NCBI GenBank assembly: GCA_017312345.1
Contig: BLAA01000001.1
Coordinates: 2,790,001 to 2,854,000, forward strand
Length of the DNA: 64,000 nt
From: Candidatus Denitrolinea symbiosum
Lineage (GTDB): Bacteria; Chloroflexota; Anaerolineae; Anaerolineales; Villigracilaceae
Direction: 5' to 3'
Below the pieces are notes generated by a model. The model made no database searches. It saw nothing but the letters and a program-made list of their open reading frames with translations, and was not told where the DNA came from. Below are positions 42,903-51,173 of this stretch, in pieces; within the stretch, counting starts at the first letter, position 1, and the number at the start of each line of letters is the position of its first letter. The position numbers and the translations under genes were made by a program.

Positions 42903-43819
42903 CCGAGGGGGCGCTTCCGCTTTGCCGCGGGCTTTTTAGCGGCTGGCTTCACCTTCGGCTTTTTCGCGGCAGACTTGCCCCCCGTCTTCCGCGCAGACTC
43001 TTCCACGGAAGCGGCGCTGGACGTCATAGATTCACGCGCAACGGGGACAGGCTGCAACTCCAGTTTGTTTTCGCGCGCGTACGGTTTCCGCAGGCGGACC
43101 GGCGAAGTCCCGCCTCGCACGCGCAGGTTGAGTATTTCCACAAAAACGGAAAAAGCCATCGCGAAATAAATATATCCTTTGGGGATTTCCACATGGAAGG
43201 CCTCGGCCACCAAAGTGAACCCGATCAGCAGGAGAAAACTCAGCGCCAGCATCTTGACGGTCGGATGGCGTTCCACGAACTCGCTCACCGGCCCGGCCAC
43301 GAAAATCATCGCGATCGCGGCCAGGATGACCGCCATGACCATGATCTCGATGTGCTTCACCATGCCCACCGCGGTGATAACCGAATCGAGCGAAAAAACG
43401 ATATCCAGCAGCATAATCTGGATGATGACGCTGGCAAACGTCGCCGCGACTTTCGTGGAGGCGCGTCCCTGCTCGCCCTCCAGTTTTTCGTGAATTTCGT
43501 GGGTGCTCTTCCAAAGCAAGAAAAGCCCGCCCGCCAGCAACACCAGGCTTTTGCCCGTGATCTCGACCTCTACAATGGGGATGGTAAAAAGCGGCTCGGT
43601 CAGCCCGATGATGACATAAAGAAAAGTCAACAGCAGGATGCGCGTGATCACCGCCAGCAAGATGCCCGTTGTGCGGGCGCGCGGTTGTTCTTCCGGCGGA
43701 AGCTTGCCGGAAAGGATCGAGATAAAGATGACATTGTCCACGCCCAGCACCAGTTCCAGCACGATCAGTGTGACCAGGGCAACCCATGTTTCGGGATCGG
43801 CAATCCAACTCCAAGCCAT
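42899..43819 (-). CDS. TerC-family integral membrane protein
   Basis: A 306-residue membrane protein of the TerC/Alx family, linked in other bacteria to manganese export and metal homeostasis. It has seven or so TM helices, with the conserved acidic motifs LELVLGVDNVIFISILSGKL near the N-terminus and MLLDIVFSLDSVITAVGM in the middle. A Lys/Ala/Pro-rich basic tail of about 40 residues (AAKKPKVKPAAKKPAAKRKR) at the C-terminus is not part of the family core and may contact nucleic acid or membrane. An AGGAGACT ribosome binding site precedes the start. Confidence 0.9.
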   Translation of the reverse strand: MAWSWIADPETWVALVTLIVLELVLGVDNVIFISILSGKLPPEEQPRARTTGILLAVITRILLLTFLYVIIGLTEPLFTIPIVEVEITGKSLVLLAGGLFLLWKSTHEIHEKLEGEQGRASTKVAATFASVIIQIMLLDIVFSLDSVITAVGMVKHIEIMVMAVILAAIAMIFVAGPVSEFVERHPTVKMLALSFLLLIGFTLVAEAFHVEIPKGYIYFAMAFSVFVEILNLRVRGGTSPVRLRKPYARENKLELQPVPVARESMTSSAASVEESARKTGGKSAAKKPKVKPAAKKPAAKRKRPLG

Positions 43820-43957
43820 ATCAGTCTCCTCAAACGGGATGGTCTATTCTATCCAACTGCCCGGCGCTCTGGAAACAGGACGCGAAAGACGCGGCTCCAC
43901 GAAGAGAAAACGCGTTCGCCGCGTCCCATTAAATCGCCGGGCGGCTGATATTTTATC

Positions 43958-43990
43958 AAACCCCCGTTCTCTTTGGGAAAACAGGGGTTT
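43958..43990. terminator. Possible terminator after the beta-oxidation operon
   Basis: AAACCCC and GGGGTTT flank a 19-nt interior and form a stem just past the stop of the SCP2 gene. T tracts are weak on the minus strand, so this is a moderate call. The rest of the 176-bp gap 43820-43995 shows nothing else. Confidence 0.45.
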
Positions 43991-43995
43991 GTTGT

Positions 43996-44322
43996 TTATC
44001 GGATTTTGAACATCTGGGTCAGCTTCATCGCCAGGTTCAGGTCGCCCGCCAGTTTGATCTTGCCTTGCATGAACGCCTGCATCCCGTCGAGTTCACCCGT
44101 AAAGATCTTGACGTAGTCGGCGGAATCGGCGGTGAGAGTCATCTTCGGGGAGGGATGCACGCCCTGCGCGGTGACGCACTTCCCGTCCTTGATCTCGGCG
44201 TACCAGTCGCCCGCTTCCGCTCCGCTGAACTTGAACTGGATCGCGGCGTCGAGGCCGGGCGCCTTTTCGGGCATGAACGCGCCGGGCATTTTGGACATCA
44301 AATCAGAAATTGTGAGGGGCAT
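43996..44322 (-). CDS. SCP2 sterol-binding-domain protein
   Basis: A 108-residue single-domain SCP2-like lipid carrier. The fold pattern is clear: AAIQFKFSGAEAGDWYAEIK, KMTLTADSADYVKIFTGELD and a closing IKLAGDLNLAMKLTQMFKIR helix. Such proteins bind acyl-CoAs or other lipids in the cytoplasm. It is the last gene of the minus-strand beta-oxidation cluster, 99 bp behind the thiolase, with an 8-bp repeat array in between. Confidence 0.9.
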   Translation of the reverse strand: MPLTISDLMSKMPGAFMPEKAPGLDAAIQFKFSGAEAGDWYAEIKDGKCVTAQGVHPSPKMTLTADSADYVKIFTGELDGMQAFMQGKIKLAGDLNLAMKLTQMFKIR

Positions 44323-44342
44323 TGTGTAGTCTCCTGGTTTAG

Positions 44343-44390
44343 TAGTTGGATAGTCGGATAGTCGTGTGGTCGCGTGGTCCTGTTGTCGGC
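44343..44390 (+). repeat. Tandem 8-bp repeat array (NRGTCNNN family)
   Basis: Six units: TAGTTGGA, TAGTCGGA, TAGTCGTG, TGGTCGCG, TGGTCCTG and TTGTCGGC. It is the same family as the array at the nadA stop (18175-18214). It fills most of the gap between the SCP2 and thiolase genes. Confidence 0.65.
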
Positions 44391-44421
44391 GAGCCGACCG
44401 CGCGGCTGCGCGACCAACAGA

Positions 44422-45603
44422 CTAATTTTGAAGATTCTCGAAGATCGCGGCCGCGCCCATCCCTCCGCCGATGCACATCGTCACCATGCCGAATTTGGAT
44501 TTGCGCCGCGCCATCTCGTAGATGAGTTGCGTGGTCAGTTTGGCGCCCGTGCAGCCGAGCGGATGACCGAGGGCAATCGCGCCGCCGTTAACGTTGACGC
44601 GGCTCTCGTCGAGTTCGAGCGTTCGGATTACCGCCAGCGACTGGGCGGCAAAAGCCTCGTTCAATTCTATCAGATCAATTTCGCCCAGCGACAAGCCCGC
44701 CTGCTTCAACGCTTTCGGGACGGCCTCCACCGGTCCGATGCCCATCAGTTCGGGCGCGACGCCCGCCGCGGCAAAGGTGACGAACCGCGCCAGCGGCTTG
44801 AGTCCGAGCCGCGCGGCCTTCTCCGCGGACATGACCATCGTCATCGCCGCGCCGTCGGACATTTGGGAGGAGTTGCCCGCGGTGACGGTCCCGCCGTCCT
44901 TGAAGGCAGGTTTCAGTTTGGCGAGTCCCTCCAAAGTCGAGTCGCCGCGCGGACCTTCGTCGCGCGCGACCGTAAATTTGCGCGTCGACTCCTTCCCGTC
45001 CACGTACTCGACGATCTCCACGTCAATCGGCACGAGTTCGGGATCGAAGAGTCCGCTCTCGACGGCTTTCGCGGCTTTCAGGTTGGACTGCAACGCGAAC
45101 GCGTCCTGGTCTTCGCGGCTGACGCCGTACTTGACCGAGACGTTCTCGGCGGTGAGTCCCATGTTGGTATAGTAGCGCGGCAGGTCCTGCGCGAAGTGCG
45201 GATTGGGCGAAAACTTGTAGCCCATCATCGGCACCATGGACATGGACTCCACACCGCCGCCGATCCCGACTTCGATCTCGCCCGTCATAATGCGATGCGC
45301 CACGTGCGCGATGGATTGCACGCCCGACGAGCAATAGCGGTTGATGGTCTCCGCGGGGACGGACTGCGGCAATCTCGAACGCAAGCCGATCATGCGCGCC
45401 ATGTTCATGCCCTGCTCGCCCTCGGGGAAGGCGCATCCCACCACGAGGTCGTCCACCTCGGCGGGATCGAGGCCTGGCGTGCGGTCGAGCAACGCGTTCA
45501 CGGTCACAGCCGCCATCTCGTCGGGACGAACGGTAGCCAATCCGCCTCTTTTCGCCTTACCGACTGGCGTTCTAACTACGCTGACAATTACTGCTTCTTT
45601 CAT
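44422..45603 (-). CDS. Acetyl-CoA C-acyltransferase (3-ketoacyl-CoA thiolase)
   Basis: A 393-residue thiolase, the last step of beta-oxidation: 3-ketoacyl-CoA plus CoA gives acetyl-CoA and a shortened acyl-CoA. The acylated Cys is in INRYCSSGVQSI, the His in GGAIALGHPLGCTGAK and the second Cys in MCIGGGMGAAAIF. ATG 45603 (MKEAVIVSVVRTPVGK) is the start. The upstream open frame is only translated repeat array. It is the FadA equivalent of a fadN-fadA-fadE-like cluster. Confidence 0.94.
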   Translation of the reverse strand: MKEAVIVSVVRTPVGKAKRGGLATVRPDEMAAVTVNALLDRTPGLDPAEVDDLVVGCAFPEGEQGMNMARMIGLRSRLPQSVPAETINRYCSSGVQSIAHVAHRIMTGEIEVGIGGGVESMSMVPMMGYKFSPNPHFAQDLPRYYTNMGLTAENVSVKYGVSREDQDAFALQSNLKAAKAVESGLFDPELVPIDVEIVEYVDGKESTRKFTVARDEGPRGDSTLEGLAKLKPAFKDGGTVTAGNSSQMSDGAAMTMVMSAEKAARLGLKPLARFVTFAAAGVAPELMGIGPVEAVPKALKQAGLSLGEIDLIELNEAFAAQSLAVIRTLELDESRVNVNGGAIALGHPLGCTGAKLTTQLIYEMARRKSKFGMVTMCIGGGMGAAAIFENLQN

Positions 45604-45621
45604 GGTGTACTCCTTGTGGGT

Positions 45622-45686
45622 ACAAGTTACAAGATACAGGTTACAAGATACAGGATACAAGATACAGGATACAAGATACAGGTTAC
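45622..45686 (+). repeat. 14-bp tandem repeat array, left of the four-helix-bundle gene
   Basis: Units ACAAGTTACAAGAT, ACAGGTTACAAGAT, ACAGGATACAAGAT (twice) and a partial ACAGGTTAC, about 4.6 copies with an inner 7-bp period. It fills the gap between the thiolase start and the stop codon of the four-helix-bundle gene. The array at 46129-46226 carries related units on the other strand. Confidence 0.85.
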
Positions 45687-46111
45687 TTTTTGCCGAGATT
45701 GCCTTTGTGAGAGTTTAACACGTTGACGACCAGAGATCGTAAATGGTCAACGACCTTGTAGCGATGTTCGAGCAAGTCGGCAGGCAGGGCTTTGCGACAG
45801 CGGTAATACCAACCACGCGTCTCGCGAATTTCGCCAAGGCTGATTTTCAAGATTCGCACGTAATCTGGCGTCCCAACTCCACGGCCAAACGCCTCTTCCA
45901 TGTTGGCCGAAATGCTCCCTGAACTGTGGATGATTTGCTCAACGTTCTTTCGGGCGCGAAAATCCTTTTGAAGGAGGTCGCAATCATCCCAAACCAGATC
46001 GTAGAGGTACAAGGCGACGCGATAGTACAACGAATCCCACAACGGATCCTTCTTTACATAGTCTGGAACCGTTTTCTCCCATTCTTCAAACTTCAAAAAT
46101 TTCTCAGCCAT
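45683..46111 (-). CDS. Four-helix-bundle protein (23S rRNA IVS-protein-like)
   Basis: A 142-residue protein of the four-helix-bundle family first found encoded in 23S rRNA intervening sequences, related to the accessory Avd protein of diversity-generating retroelements. Typical motifs are FRARKNVEQIIHSSGSISAN with EEAFGRG, and ILKISLGEIRETRGWYYRC. There is no rRNA, reverse transcriptase or variable repeat here. The gene lies inside the beta-oxidation operon and is bracketed by 14-bp repeat arrays in opposite orientation. That looks like a small inserted unit. Function unknown. Confidence 0.85.
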   Translation of the reverse strand: MAEKFLKFEEWEKTVPDYVKKDPLWDSLYYRVALYLYDLVWDDCDLLQKDFRARKNVEQIIHSSGSISANMEEAFGRGVGTPDYVRILKISLGEIRETRGWYYRCRKALPADLLEHRYKVVDHLRSLVVNVLNSHKGNLGKK

Positions 46112-46128
46112 CAGCCATCACCTCACGC

Positions 46129-46226
46129 GTAACATGTAACTTGTATCTCGTAACTTGCATCTCGCAACTTGCATCTCGTAACTTGTATCTCGCAACTTGT
46201 ATCTCGTAACATGTAACATGTATCAG
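46129..46226 (-). repeat. 14-bp tandem repeat array, right of the four-helix-bundle gene
   Basis: Seven consecutive 14-mers, for example GTATCTCGTAACTT, GCATCTCGCAACTT and GTATCTCGTAACAT. It begins 17 bp upstream of the four-helix-bundle start and ends on the stop codon of the FadN-like gene. Read on the minus strand (AAGTTACGAGATAC) it matches the left array (AAGTTACAAGATAC), so the two arrays face each other. Confidence 0.87.
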
Positions 46227-48619
46227 TTCCTCAACGGCTTTCCCGTCTGCAACAGCGCCCACATGCGCGCCTGCGTCTTCTCCTCGCCGCACAGCGACAG
46301 GAAGGCTTCGCGCTCCAGGTCCAGGATGTACTGCTCGCTGACCCACGTCGGCTTGGACAACATGCCGCCCGCCATCACGTAGGCCAGTTTCGTGGCGATG
46401 TGGTAATCGTACCCGGTGATGTACTTACCCTCGGCGAACGACCACGCGCCGATCTTCATCGCGCCGAACATGTCGCGGCCCGGAGCATAGATCAACTCTG
46501 GCGCGGGCGGATGATACCCCGCCGCGGACATCGCCAGTACTTCGCGCTTGGCCTCGGTCAGCAGGCGTTCGCGGTTCATCACGATTCGGTCAGACGGAGT
46601 GAGAATGCCCATCGAACGCGCTTCCTCCGCGGACGTGGCGACCTTCGCCTGACCGATCTGCAGGAACGCGCGCTGAATAAATGGGAAGGCCTCGGCGTTG
46701 TCGGTCTTCATCGCGGGGCTGACGATCCGCCGCATGATCTCCTTCGTCCCGCCGCCCGCAGGGATGACGCCCGCGCCGAGTTCCACGAGTCCGATGTAGG
46801 TCTCGGACGCGGCGACGACGCGCGGGGCGTGCATGGCGATCTCGCAGCCGCCGCCCAGAGCCAGTCCCGCGGGAGCCACGACGACGGGCTTCGGGAAGTA
46901 GCGCATCCGCATGTTCATGTTTTGCAGGCCGCGCACAGCCCCGTCGAGCGTGTCCCACATGCCCTGCTGCGCCGCGACGACGACCATGAACAGATTCGCG
47001 CCCGCGCTGAAGTTGTCCGCTTCGTTGCCGATCACGAGTCCGTCGAAGTCCTTTTCCACGCGGTCGAGCGCCTCGCCAACGATGTTCGAGATGTCCTCGT
47101 CGAGGGCGTTCATCTTGGTGTGGAACTCCACCAGCGCCGCGCCGTCGCCGATGTCAAAGAGCGACGCGCCCGCGTTGTGGGCGATCATCTTCTTCGTGCC
47201 GCGGAAATCCTTCAAAACGATCACGCCCGCGGGCCGTTTGATCTTCACATATTTTTCCTTCGACACATCGTACACGCCGACCTTCTCGCCGTTCTTGTAT
47301 TGATAGAACGACTCGACGCCCGCCTTGAGCATCGCGTCCACCCACTTCGCGGCGGGATAGCCCGCGGCTTTCATCCTTTTGACCGTGTCGCGCACGCCGA
47401 GCATGTCCCACATCTCGAACGGGCCCGCCTCGTGCATGAAGCCCCAGCGCATGGCGTCGTCAATCGGCTTGGCGGTGTCGGCCACTTCGGGGATGATGGA
47501 CGACGCGTACTGGAACGACTGGAGAATCAGCGCGGCGACGAGTTTCGCGGCGCGGTCGTCCGCTTCCAACATGACCTTGAGGCGGTCTCCGAGATTCTCG
47601 AGGTCTTTCGCCTTCCCGACGGATTCGAAGCGCGGCTTCGTCGGCGGGACGTGTTCCATCGTCTGCAAGTCGAGCGGCCAGAATTCCTTCTTCCCGTCCT
47701 CCGCGCGGACTTCCTTGTAGAAGCCGACTTTGCTCTTGTTGCCGAGCCAGCCGCGTTCCACCATCGTGTGGATGAGTTTGTTCGGCGCTTCGGCTTGCAG
47801 ATATTTCACCGCCAGTTTATCGTGCTGAACCAGCGGCGCGAGATTTTTCCCGACGTGCTCCCAAACGTCCACGCCGACCAGGTCAATCAGGCGGAACGTC
47901 GCCGTGCGCGGATTGCCGATCAGCGGACCCGTGACCGCGTCCACTTCGTCCACGGTATAGCCGTTCTTCAAGATGAAATCCATCCCGAACGCGCCCGTCC
48001 CGAAGGCGACGCGGTTGCCGATGAAGTTGGGCGTGTCCTTGCAAAGCACAATGCCTTTGCCGAGACGAACTTCGCCGAACCACGAGATGAACTCCGTCAC
48101 TTCCTTTGAAGTGTCCGCCGTCGGGATGATCTCCAGCAGTTTCAAATAGCGCGGCGGATTAAAGAAGTGCGTGCCGAGGAAATGTTGTTTGAAGCCCTTC
48201 GAGCGTCCCGCGGCGATGTCCTTGACGGGGATGCCCGAAGTATTCGTCGTGACAATACACGTCGGCTTGCGGACTTCGTCAATGCGCGCCATCAAATCCT
48301 GTTTGATCTTCAGGTTCTCGACGATGACCTCGATAACCCAGTCCGCTTCCGTCACCGCGTCGAAATCGTCCTCCAGGTTTCCGAGCGTGACCAGCGACTT
48401 CAGGCTGGCGTCCATCAAGTTGGCGGGCTTCGCCTTCAAGCAGCGATCCCACAACTCGGTGACGATCTTGTTGCGCGCCGCCTTGTCTCCTTCTGGCGCG
48501 TCCTTCGGGACGATGTCGAGCAGGGTCACGCGCACGCCCGCGTTGGCGAGATGCGCCGCGATCGCCGCGCCCATCGTCCCTGCGCCGATGATGACGGTTT
48601 TGTTGATTTGGTAGTTCAT
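46223..48619 (-). CDS. fadN: 3-hydroxyacyl-CoA dehydrogenase/enoyl-CoA hydratase fusion (FadN-like)
   Basis: A bifunctional beta-oxidation enzyme of about 798 residues. The N-terminal NAD-binding domain starts KTVIIGAGTMGAAIAAHLAN. 3HCDH helical domains follow (HFFNPPRYLKLLEIIPTA, IGNRVAFGTGAFGMDFIL, RLIDLVGVDVWEH). The C-terminal crotonase/enoyl-CoA hydratase half has GLVIGNEADNFSAGANLF and APAGLALGGGCEIAMHAPRV with VELGAGVIPAGGGTKE. The dehydrogenase-first order is that of Bacillus FadN rather than E. coli FadB. I prefer ATG 48619 over TTG 48625 because AGAGGAG is at proper spacing from the ATG. The stop lies in the 14-bp repeat array. Confidence 0.93.
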   Translation of the reverse strand: MNYQINKTVIIGAGTMGAAIAAHLANAGVRVTLLDIVPKDAPEGDKAARNKIVTELWDRCLKAKPANLMDASLKSLVTLGNLEDDFDAVTEADWVIEVIVENLKIKQDLMARIDEVRKPTCIVTTNTSGIPVKDIAAGRSKGFKQHFLGTHFFNPPRYLKLLEIIPTADTSKEVTEFISWFGEVRLGKGIVLCKDTPNFIGNRVAFGTGAFGMDFILKNGYTVDEVDAVTGPLIGNPRTATFRLIDLVGVDVWEHVGKNLAPLVQHDKLAVKYLQAEAPNKLIHTMVERGWLGNKSKVGFYKEVRAEDGKKEFWPLDLQTMEHVPPTKPRFESVGKAKDLENLGDRLKVMLEADDRAAKLVAALILQSFQYASSIIPEVADTAKPIDDAMRWGFMHEAGPFEMWDMLGVRDTVKRMKAAGYPAAKWVDAMLKAGVESFYQYKNGEKVGVYDVSKEKYVKIKRPAGVIVLKDFRGTKKMIAHNAGASLFDIGDGAALVEFHTKMNALDEDISNIVGEALDRVEKDFDGLVIGNEADNFSAGANLFMVVVAAQQGMWDTLDGAVRGLQNMNMRMRYFPKPVVVAPAGLALGGGCEIAMHAPRVVAASETYIGLVELGAGVIPAGGGTKEIMRRIVSPAMKTDNAEAFPFIQRAFLQIGQAKVATSAEEARSMGILTPSDRIVMNRERLLTEAKREVLAMSAAGYHPPAPELIYAPGRDMFGAMKIGAWSFAEGKYITGYDYHIATKLAYVMAGGMLSKPTWVSEQYILDLEREAFLSLCGEEKTQARMWALLQTGKPLRN

Positions 48620-48646
48620 GTTCAAATCTCCTCTTTAGGCTGTTGG

Positions 48647-48736
48647 GGCGGACCTACGTGTCCGCCACCTTGTGCCAATAGGGCAGACACGTAGGTCTGC
48701 CCCTACCAGTCTGCCCCTACCAGTCTGCACCTGCCA
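48647..48736. repeat. Two hairpins with complementary loops plus a 14-bp triple repeat
   Basis: Hairpin one (48647-48666) has stem GGCGGAC/GTCCGCC and loop CTACGT. Hairpin two (48681-48702) has stem GGGCAGAC/GTCTGCCC and loop ACGTAG, the reverse complement of the first loop. Three 14-mers follow (GTCTGCCCCTACCA twice, then GTCTGCACCTGCCA; 48695-48736) and end just before the acyl-CoA dehydrogenase stop codon. Confidence 0.8.
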
Positions 48737-48737
48737 G

Positions 48738-50003
48738 TTACCTCAACTCCGCTCCGCTATACCCAAGTATCTGCCTCGCGACCACGAGACGGTTGATCTG
48801 CCCCGTGCCTTCGTAAATGTCCGTGATCTTCGCGTCGCGGAACCATTTCTCGAGTAGAAACTCGCGGCTGTAGCCGAGCGGACCGAGAATCTCCACAGCC
48901 TTCTGCGTGATCTTCGTGCCGACGTCGCCAGCCTTGACCTTGCTCATCGAAGACTCGAGCGCGTTCGGTTGTTTGTTATCCGCCATCCAGACCGCCTTCA
49001 ACACCATCAGCCACGCGGACTTGAGCATGATCTCGCAGTCAATGACTTCGCGCTCGATGTTGGTCAACTTCTGGCGCGGAAGCCCGTAGCGGATCTCGAC
49101 TCCATTCTCAGCGAGTTTCTCTTTCAGAAATTCCAGCGCGGCGCGCGCGACGCCGAGTCCCGACGCGGCCACCAGCGGGCGGGTCGCGTCGAACGTCGCC
49201 ATCGCGCCTTTGAAGCCCTTCGTCGTCTTCTCGACGGTGGGACTGCCGAGGATGTGGTCGAATGGGACGCGCGCGTCCACGAGGGAGATCGCGGCCGTGT
49301 CGCTGGCGCGGATCCCGAGTTTCTCCTCCAGCTTTGTGACCTTGACTCCGGGCGTCCCGCCCTCGACGACGAACGAACGCATCCCCGCGCGTCCCGCCGC
49401 GGGGTCAATCGAAGCCCAGACGACGAGGAATCCCTTGCCGAGTTTTTCGTATTCGTTGAAGGCCTTATCGCCCGCGGTGACGAAGATCTTCTCGCCGTTG
49501 AGAATCCATTCGTTGGTCTTCTCGTCCAGCACGGCGCGCGTGCGGATGGACGAAGTGTCCGAGCCGGCGCCCGCTTCGGTCATGCACATCGCGCCCAGGG
49601 TGGGTTTCTCGCCCATGAAGCGCGCCAGGAACTTGGCCTTCTGCTCGGGCGTGCCAGCCGCCTGCACCGCGGCCGCGCCCAACCCGCCGCCGGGCGTGAC
49701 GAGGTAGAAGCCCACGTCTCCCCACGCCAGCATCTCGATCTGCGCGGCCAACGACTGATACGCGATCGGCGGACGTTTCTCCTTCTGCCCGCCGTCGTGA
49801 CCGTTGTCTCTTTCCTTCGGCGCCAGCGATCCCGCGCCCATGGCCTTCATGGCCGTGTGCATGAACTCGATGTAATCCCAGGGGATTTCGTGTTCGTGAT
49901 CGTCGAAGTAGCGCGACTTCGAGCGCATCATTTCCTCGGCGACGGTCTTCAACACAAATTGCGTTTGCGCGATCGGTTTCGGCGCTTCAAATTCGATTGT
50001 CAT
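48738..50003 (-). CDS. Acyl-CoA dehydrogenase family protein
   Basis: A 421-residue FAD enzyme that introduces the 2,3-double bond into acyl-CoA, the first step of beta-oxidation. Family motifs are MCMTEAGAGSDTSSIRTRAV (FAD/substrate loop), WILNGEKIFVTAGD, VEKTTKGFKGAMATFDATRP and the C-terminal IYEGTGQINRLVVARQILG, in which the usual catalytic-region Glu (YEGT) is visible. AGGAGTAG precedes the ATG. It is directly followed on this strand by repeats and fadN. With a second acyl-CoA dehydrogenase gene upstream, it may act as a chain-length variant or as a heteromeric partner. Confidence 0.93.
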   Translation of the reverse strand: MTIEFEAPKPIAQTQFVLKTVAEEMMRSKSRYFDDHEHEIPWDYIEFMHTAMKAMGAGSLAPKERDNGHDGGQKEKRPPIAYQSLAAQIEMLAWGDVGFYLVTPGGGLGAAAVQAAGTPEQKAKFLARFMGEKPTLGAMCMTEAGAGSDTSSIRTRAVLDEKTNEWILNGEKIFVTAGDKAFNEYEKLGKGFLVVWASIDPAAGRAGMRSFVVEGGTPGVKVTKLEEKLGIRASDTAAISLVDARVPFDHILGSPTVEKTTKGFKGAMATFDATRPLVAASGLGVARAALEFLKEKLAENGVEIRYGLPRQKLTNIEREVIDCEIMLKSAWLMVLKAVWMADNKQPNALESSMSKVKAGDVGTKITQKAVEILGPLGYSREFLLEKWFRDAKITDIYEGTGQINRLVVARQILGYSGAELR

Positions 50004-50016
50004 GTTCTACTCCTTC

Positions 50017-50057
50017 AATTACCAATCACCGTTTGCGTAATTGGTAAATAGCAATTG
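50017..50057. repeat. Short inverted repeat between the two acyl-CoA dehydrogenase genes
   Basis: TTACCAAT and ATTGGTAA with an additional GCAATTGGCAA fill the 58-bp gap. This is a short-period intergenic repeat similar in style to the other arrays in this operon. Confidence 0.4.
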
Positions 50058-50061
50058 GCAA

Positions 50062-51159
50062 CTACACCATCGCAAAACCCGTCCACATCGCGAAGCCGCG
50101 CCCCTCGCGCATCCACATTTCGACGGGATGCTCGCGGATGTAGCCGTGACCGCCCAAAATCTGCACCGCGCGGTCAGTGACCATCATCGCCATGTCCGCC
50201 GCGCCCGTGGAGGCGAGGTAGGCGTCCACGTTGGCGTCATCTTTGCCTGTGTCCAATTTCCAGGCGGCCTCCCACGTCAGCAGGCGCGAGGCTTCGATCT
50301 CCGTCCGCATCTCGGCCAGCATGAACGCGACGGCCTGCTTCTGCGCGATCTTCACGCCGAAGGCCTCGCGCTCCTTTGCGTAATCGCGCGCATAATCGAA
50401 CGCGGCGCGCGCCACGCCGACGGCGGCCGCAGCGTTGGCGACGCGCATCGAAGCCAGGATCCGCTCGAAGTCCAGGCCCGAATCGCCGCCGATCCGATTC
50501 GCCTTCGGGACTTTGACTCCGTCCAGTTTGACGCGGTACGTCGGCAGCGCGTTCAACCCGAGCATCTTCTCCGCTTCATCCGCGACGGTCAGGCCGGGCG
50601 CGGCCTTCGGGACGATGAAGCCCTGCGTGACGCCGTCCAGCGCGGCGTAGACGATCATCGCCTGCGCCTCCTTCGCGAACGGGACGTAGGCCTTCTCGCC
50701 GCTGAGGACGTATTCGCCGCCCGCGAGGGTCGCGGTCGTCTTGAGCGCGAGCGGATCGAAGTCGAACGCGAACTCGATCAACGCGGCGGTGTAGGGAGTC
50801 CAATTGCCCTCGACGATCTTCGGCAGGTATTCCTGCTTCTGCTCCTCGGCGCCGCCCAGCAGGATCGGGAGCGCGAACAGACTCGGGACCCCGACGGCGA
50901 GCGCGCCCGCCAGGTTGCCGAAAGCCAGTTCCTCGCCCGCCAGCGCGCCCGTCACGGCGGAACGATCTCCAAATCCGCCATAGGCTTCGGGGATGGACGC
51001 TTGCAGGACGCCGAGTTCCCAGCCTTTGTCGATCAACTTCGGCGGAAGGCTGCCCCCCTCCTCCGCTTCGCGTCCCGCAGGACGCAGGTCGTTGGCCGCG
51101 TATTTGCCCACGGCCTCGATGAGCATTTTCTGCTCTTCATTCGGTTCGAATGAATACAT
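50062..51159 (-). CDS. Acyl-CoA dehydrogenase family protein
   Basis: A 365-residue acyl-CoA dehydrogenase. ATG 51159 (MYSFEPNEEQKMLIEAVGKY) is the typical family start and follows TGGAGGTCAC. The frame open further upstream overlaps the TetR gene and is not coding. The N-terminal helical domain (IDKGWELGVLQASIPEAYGG) and middle beta domain (YVLSGEKAYVPFAKEAQAM) are followed by a C-terminal domain with FERILASMRVANAAAAVGVA and RAVQILGGHGYIREHPVEMW, the FAD-contact motif. It is the first structural gene after the TetR regulator, 14 bp behind it, so it is probably co-transcribed with it. Confidence 0.93.
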   Translation of the reverse strand: MYSFEPNEEQKMLIEAVGKYAANDLRPAGREAEEGGSLPPKLIDKGWELGVLQASIPEAYGGFGDRSAVTGALAGEELAFGNLAGALAVGVPSLFALPILLGGAEEQKQEYLPKIVEGNWTPYTAALIEFAFDFDPLALKTTATLAGGEYVLSGEKAYVPFAKEAQAMIVYAALDGVTQGFIVPKAAPGLTVADEAEKMLGLNALPTYRVKLDGVKVPKANRIGGDSGLDFERILASMRVANAAAAVGVARAAFDYARDYAKEREAFGVKIAQKQAVAFMLAEMRTEIEASRLLTWEAAWKLDTGKDDANVDAYLASTGAADMAMMVTDRAVQILGGHGYIREHPVEMWMREGRGFAMWTGFAMV

Positions 51160-51173
51160 GTGACCTCCAGTTT

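Noticed and set aside
45683..46111. Diversity-generating retroelement or 23S rRNA intervening sequence
   Set aside because: The four-helix protein fits both families, but no reverse transcriptase, template/variable repeats or rRNA is present.
45622..46226. CRISPR array candidate from the tandem 14-bp units
   Set aside because: Units are contiguous with no unique spacers, the period is 7/14 bp and there are no cas genes.
46400..48109. 569-codon plus-strand open frame
   Set aside because: It is antisense to the FadN-like gene, with an Arg/His/Val-rich composition typical of shadow frames.
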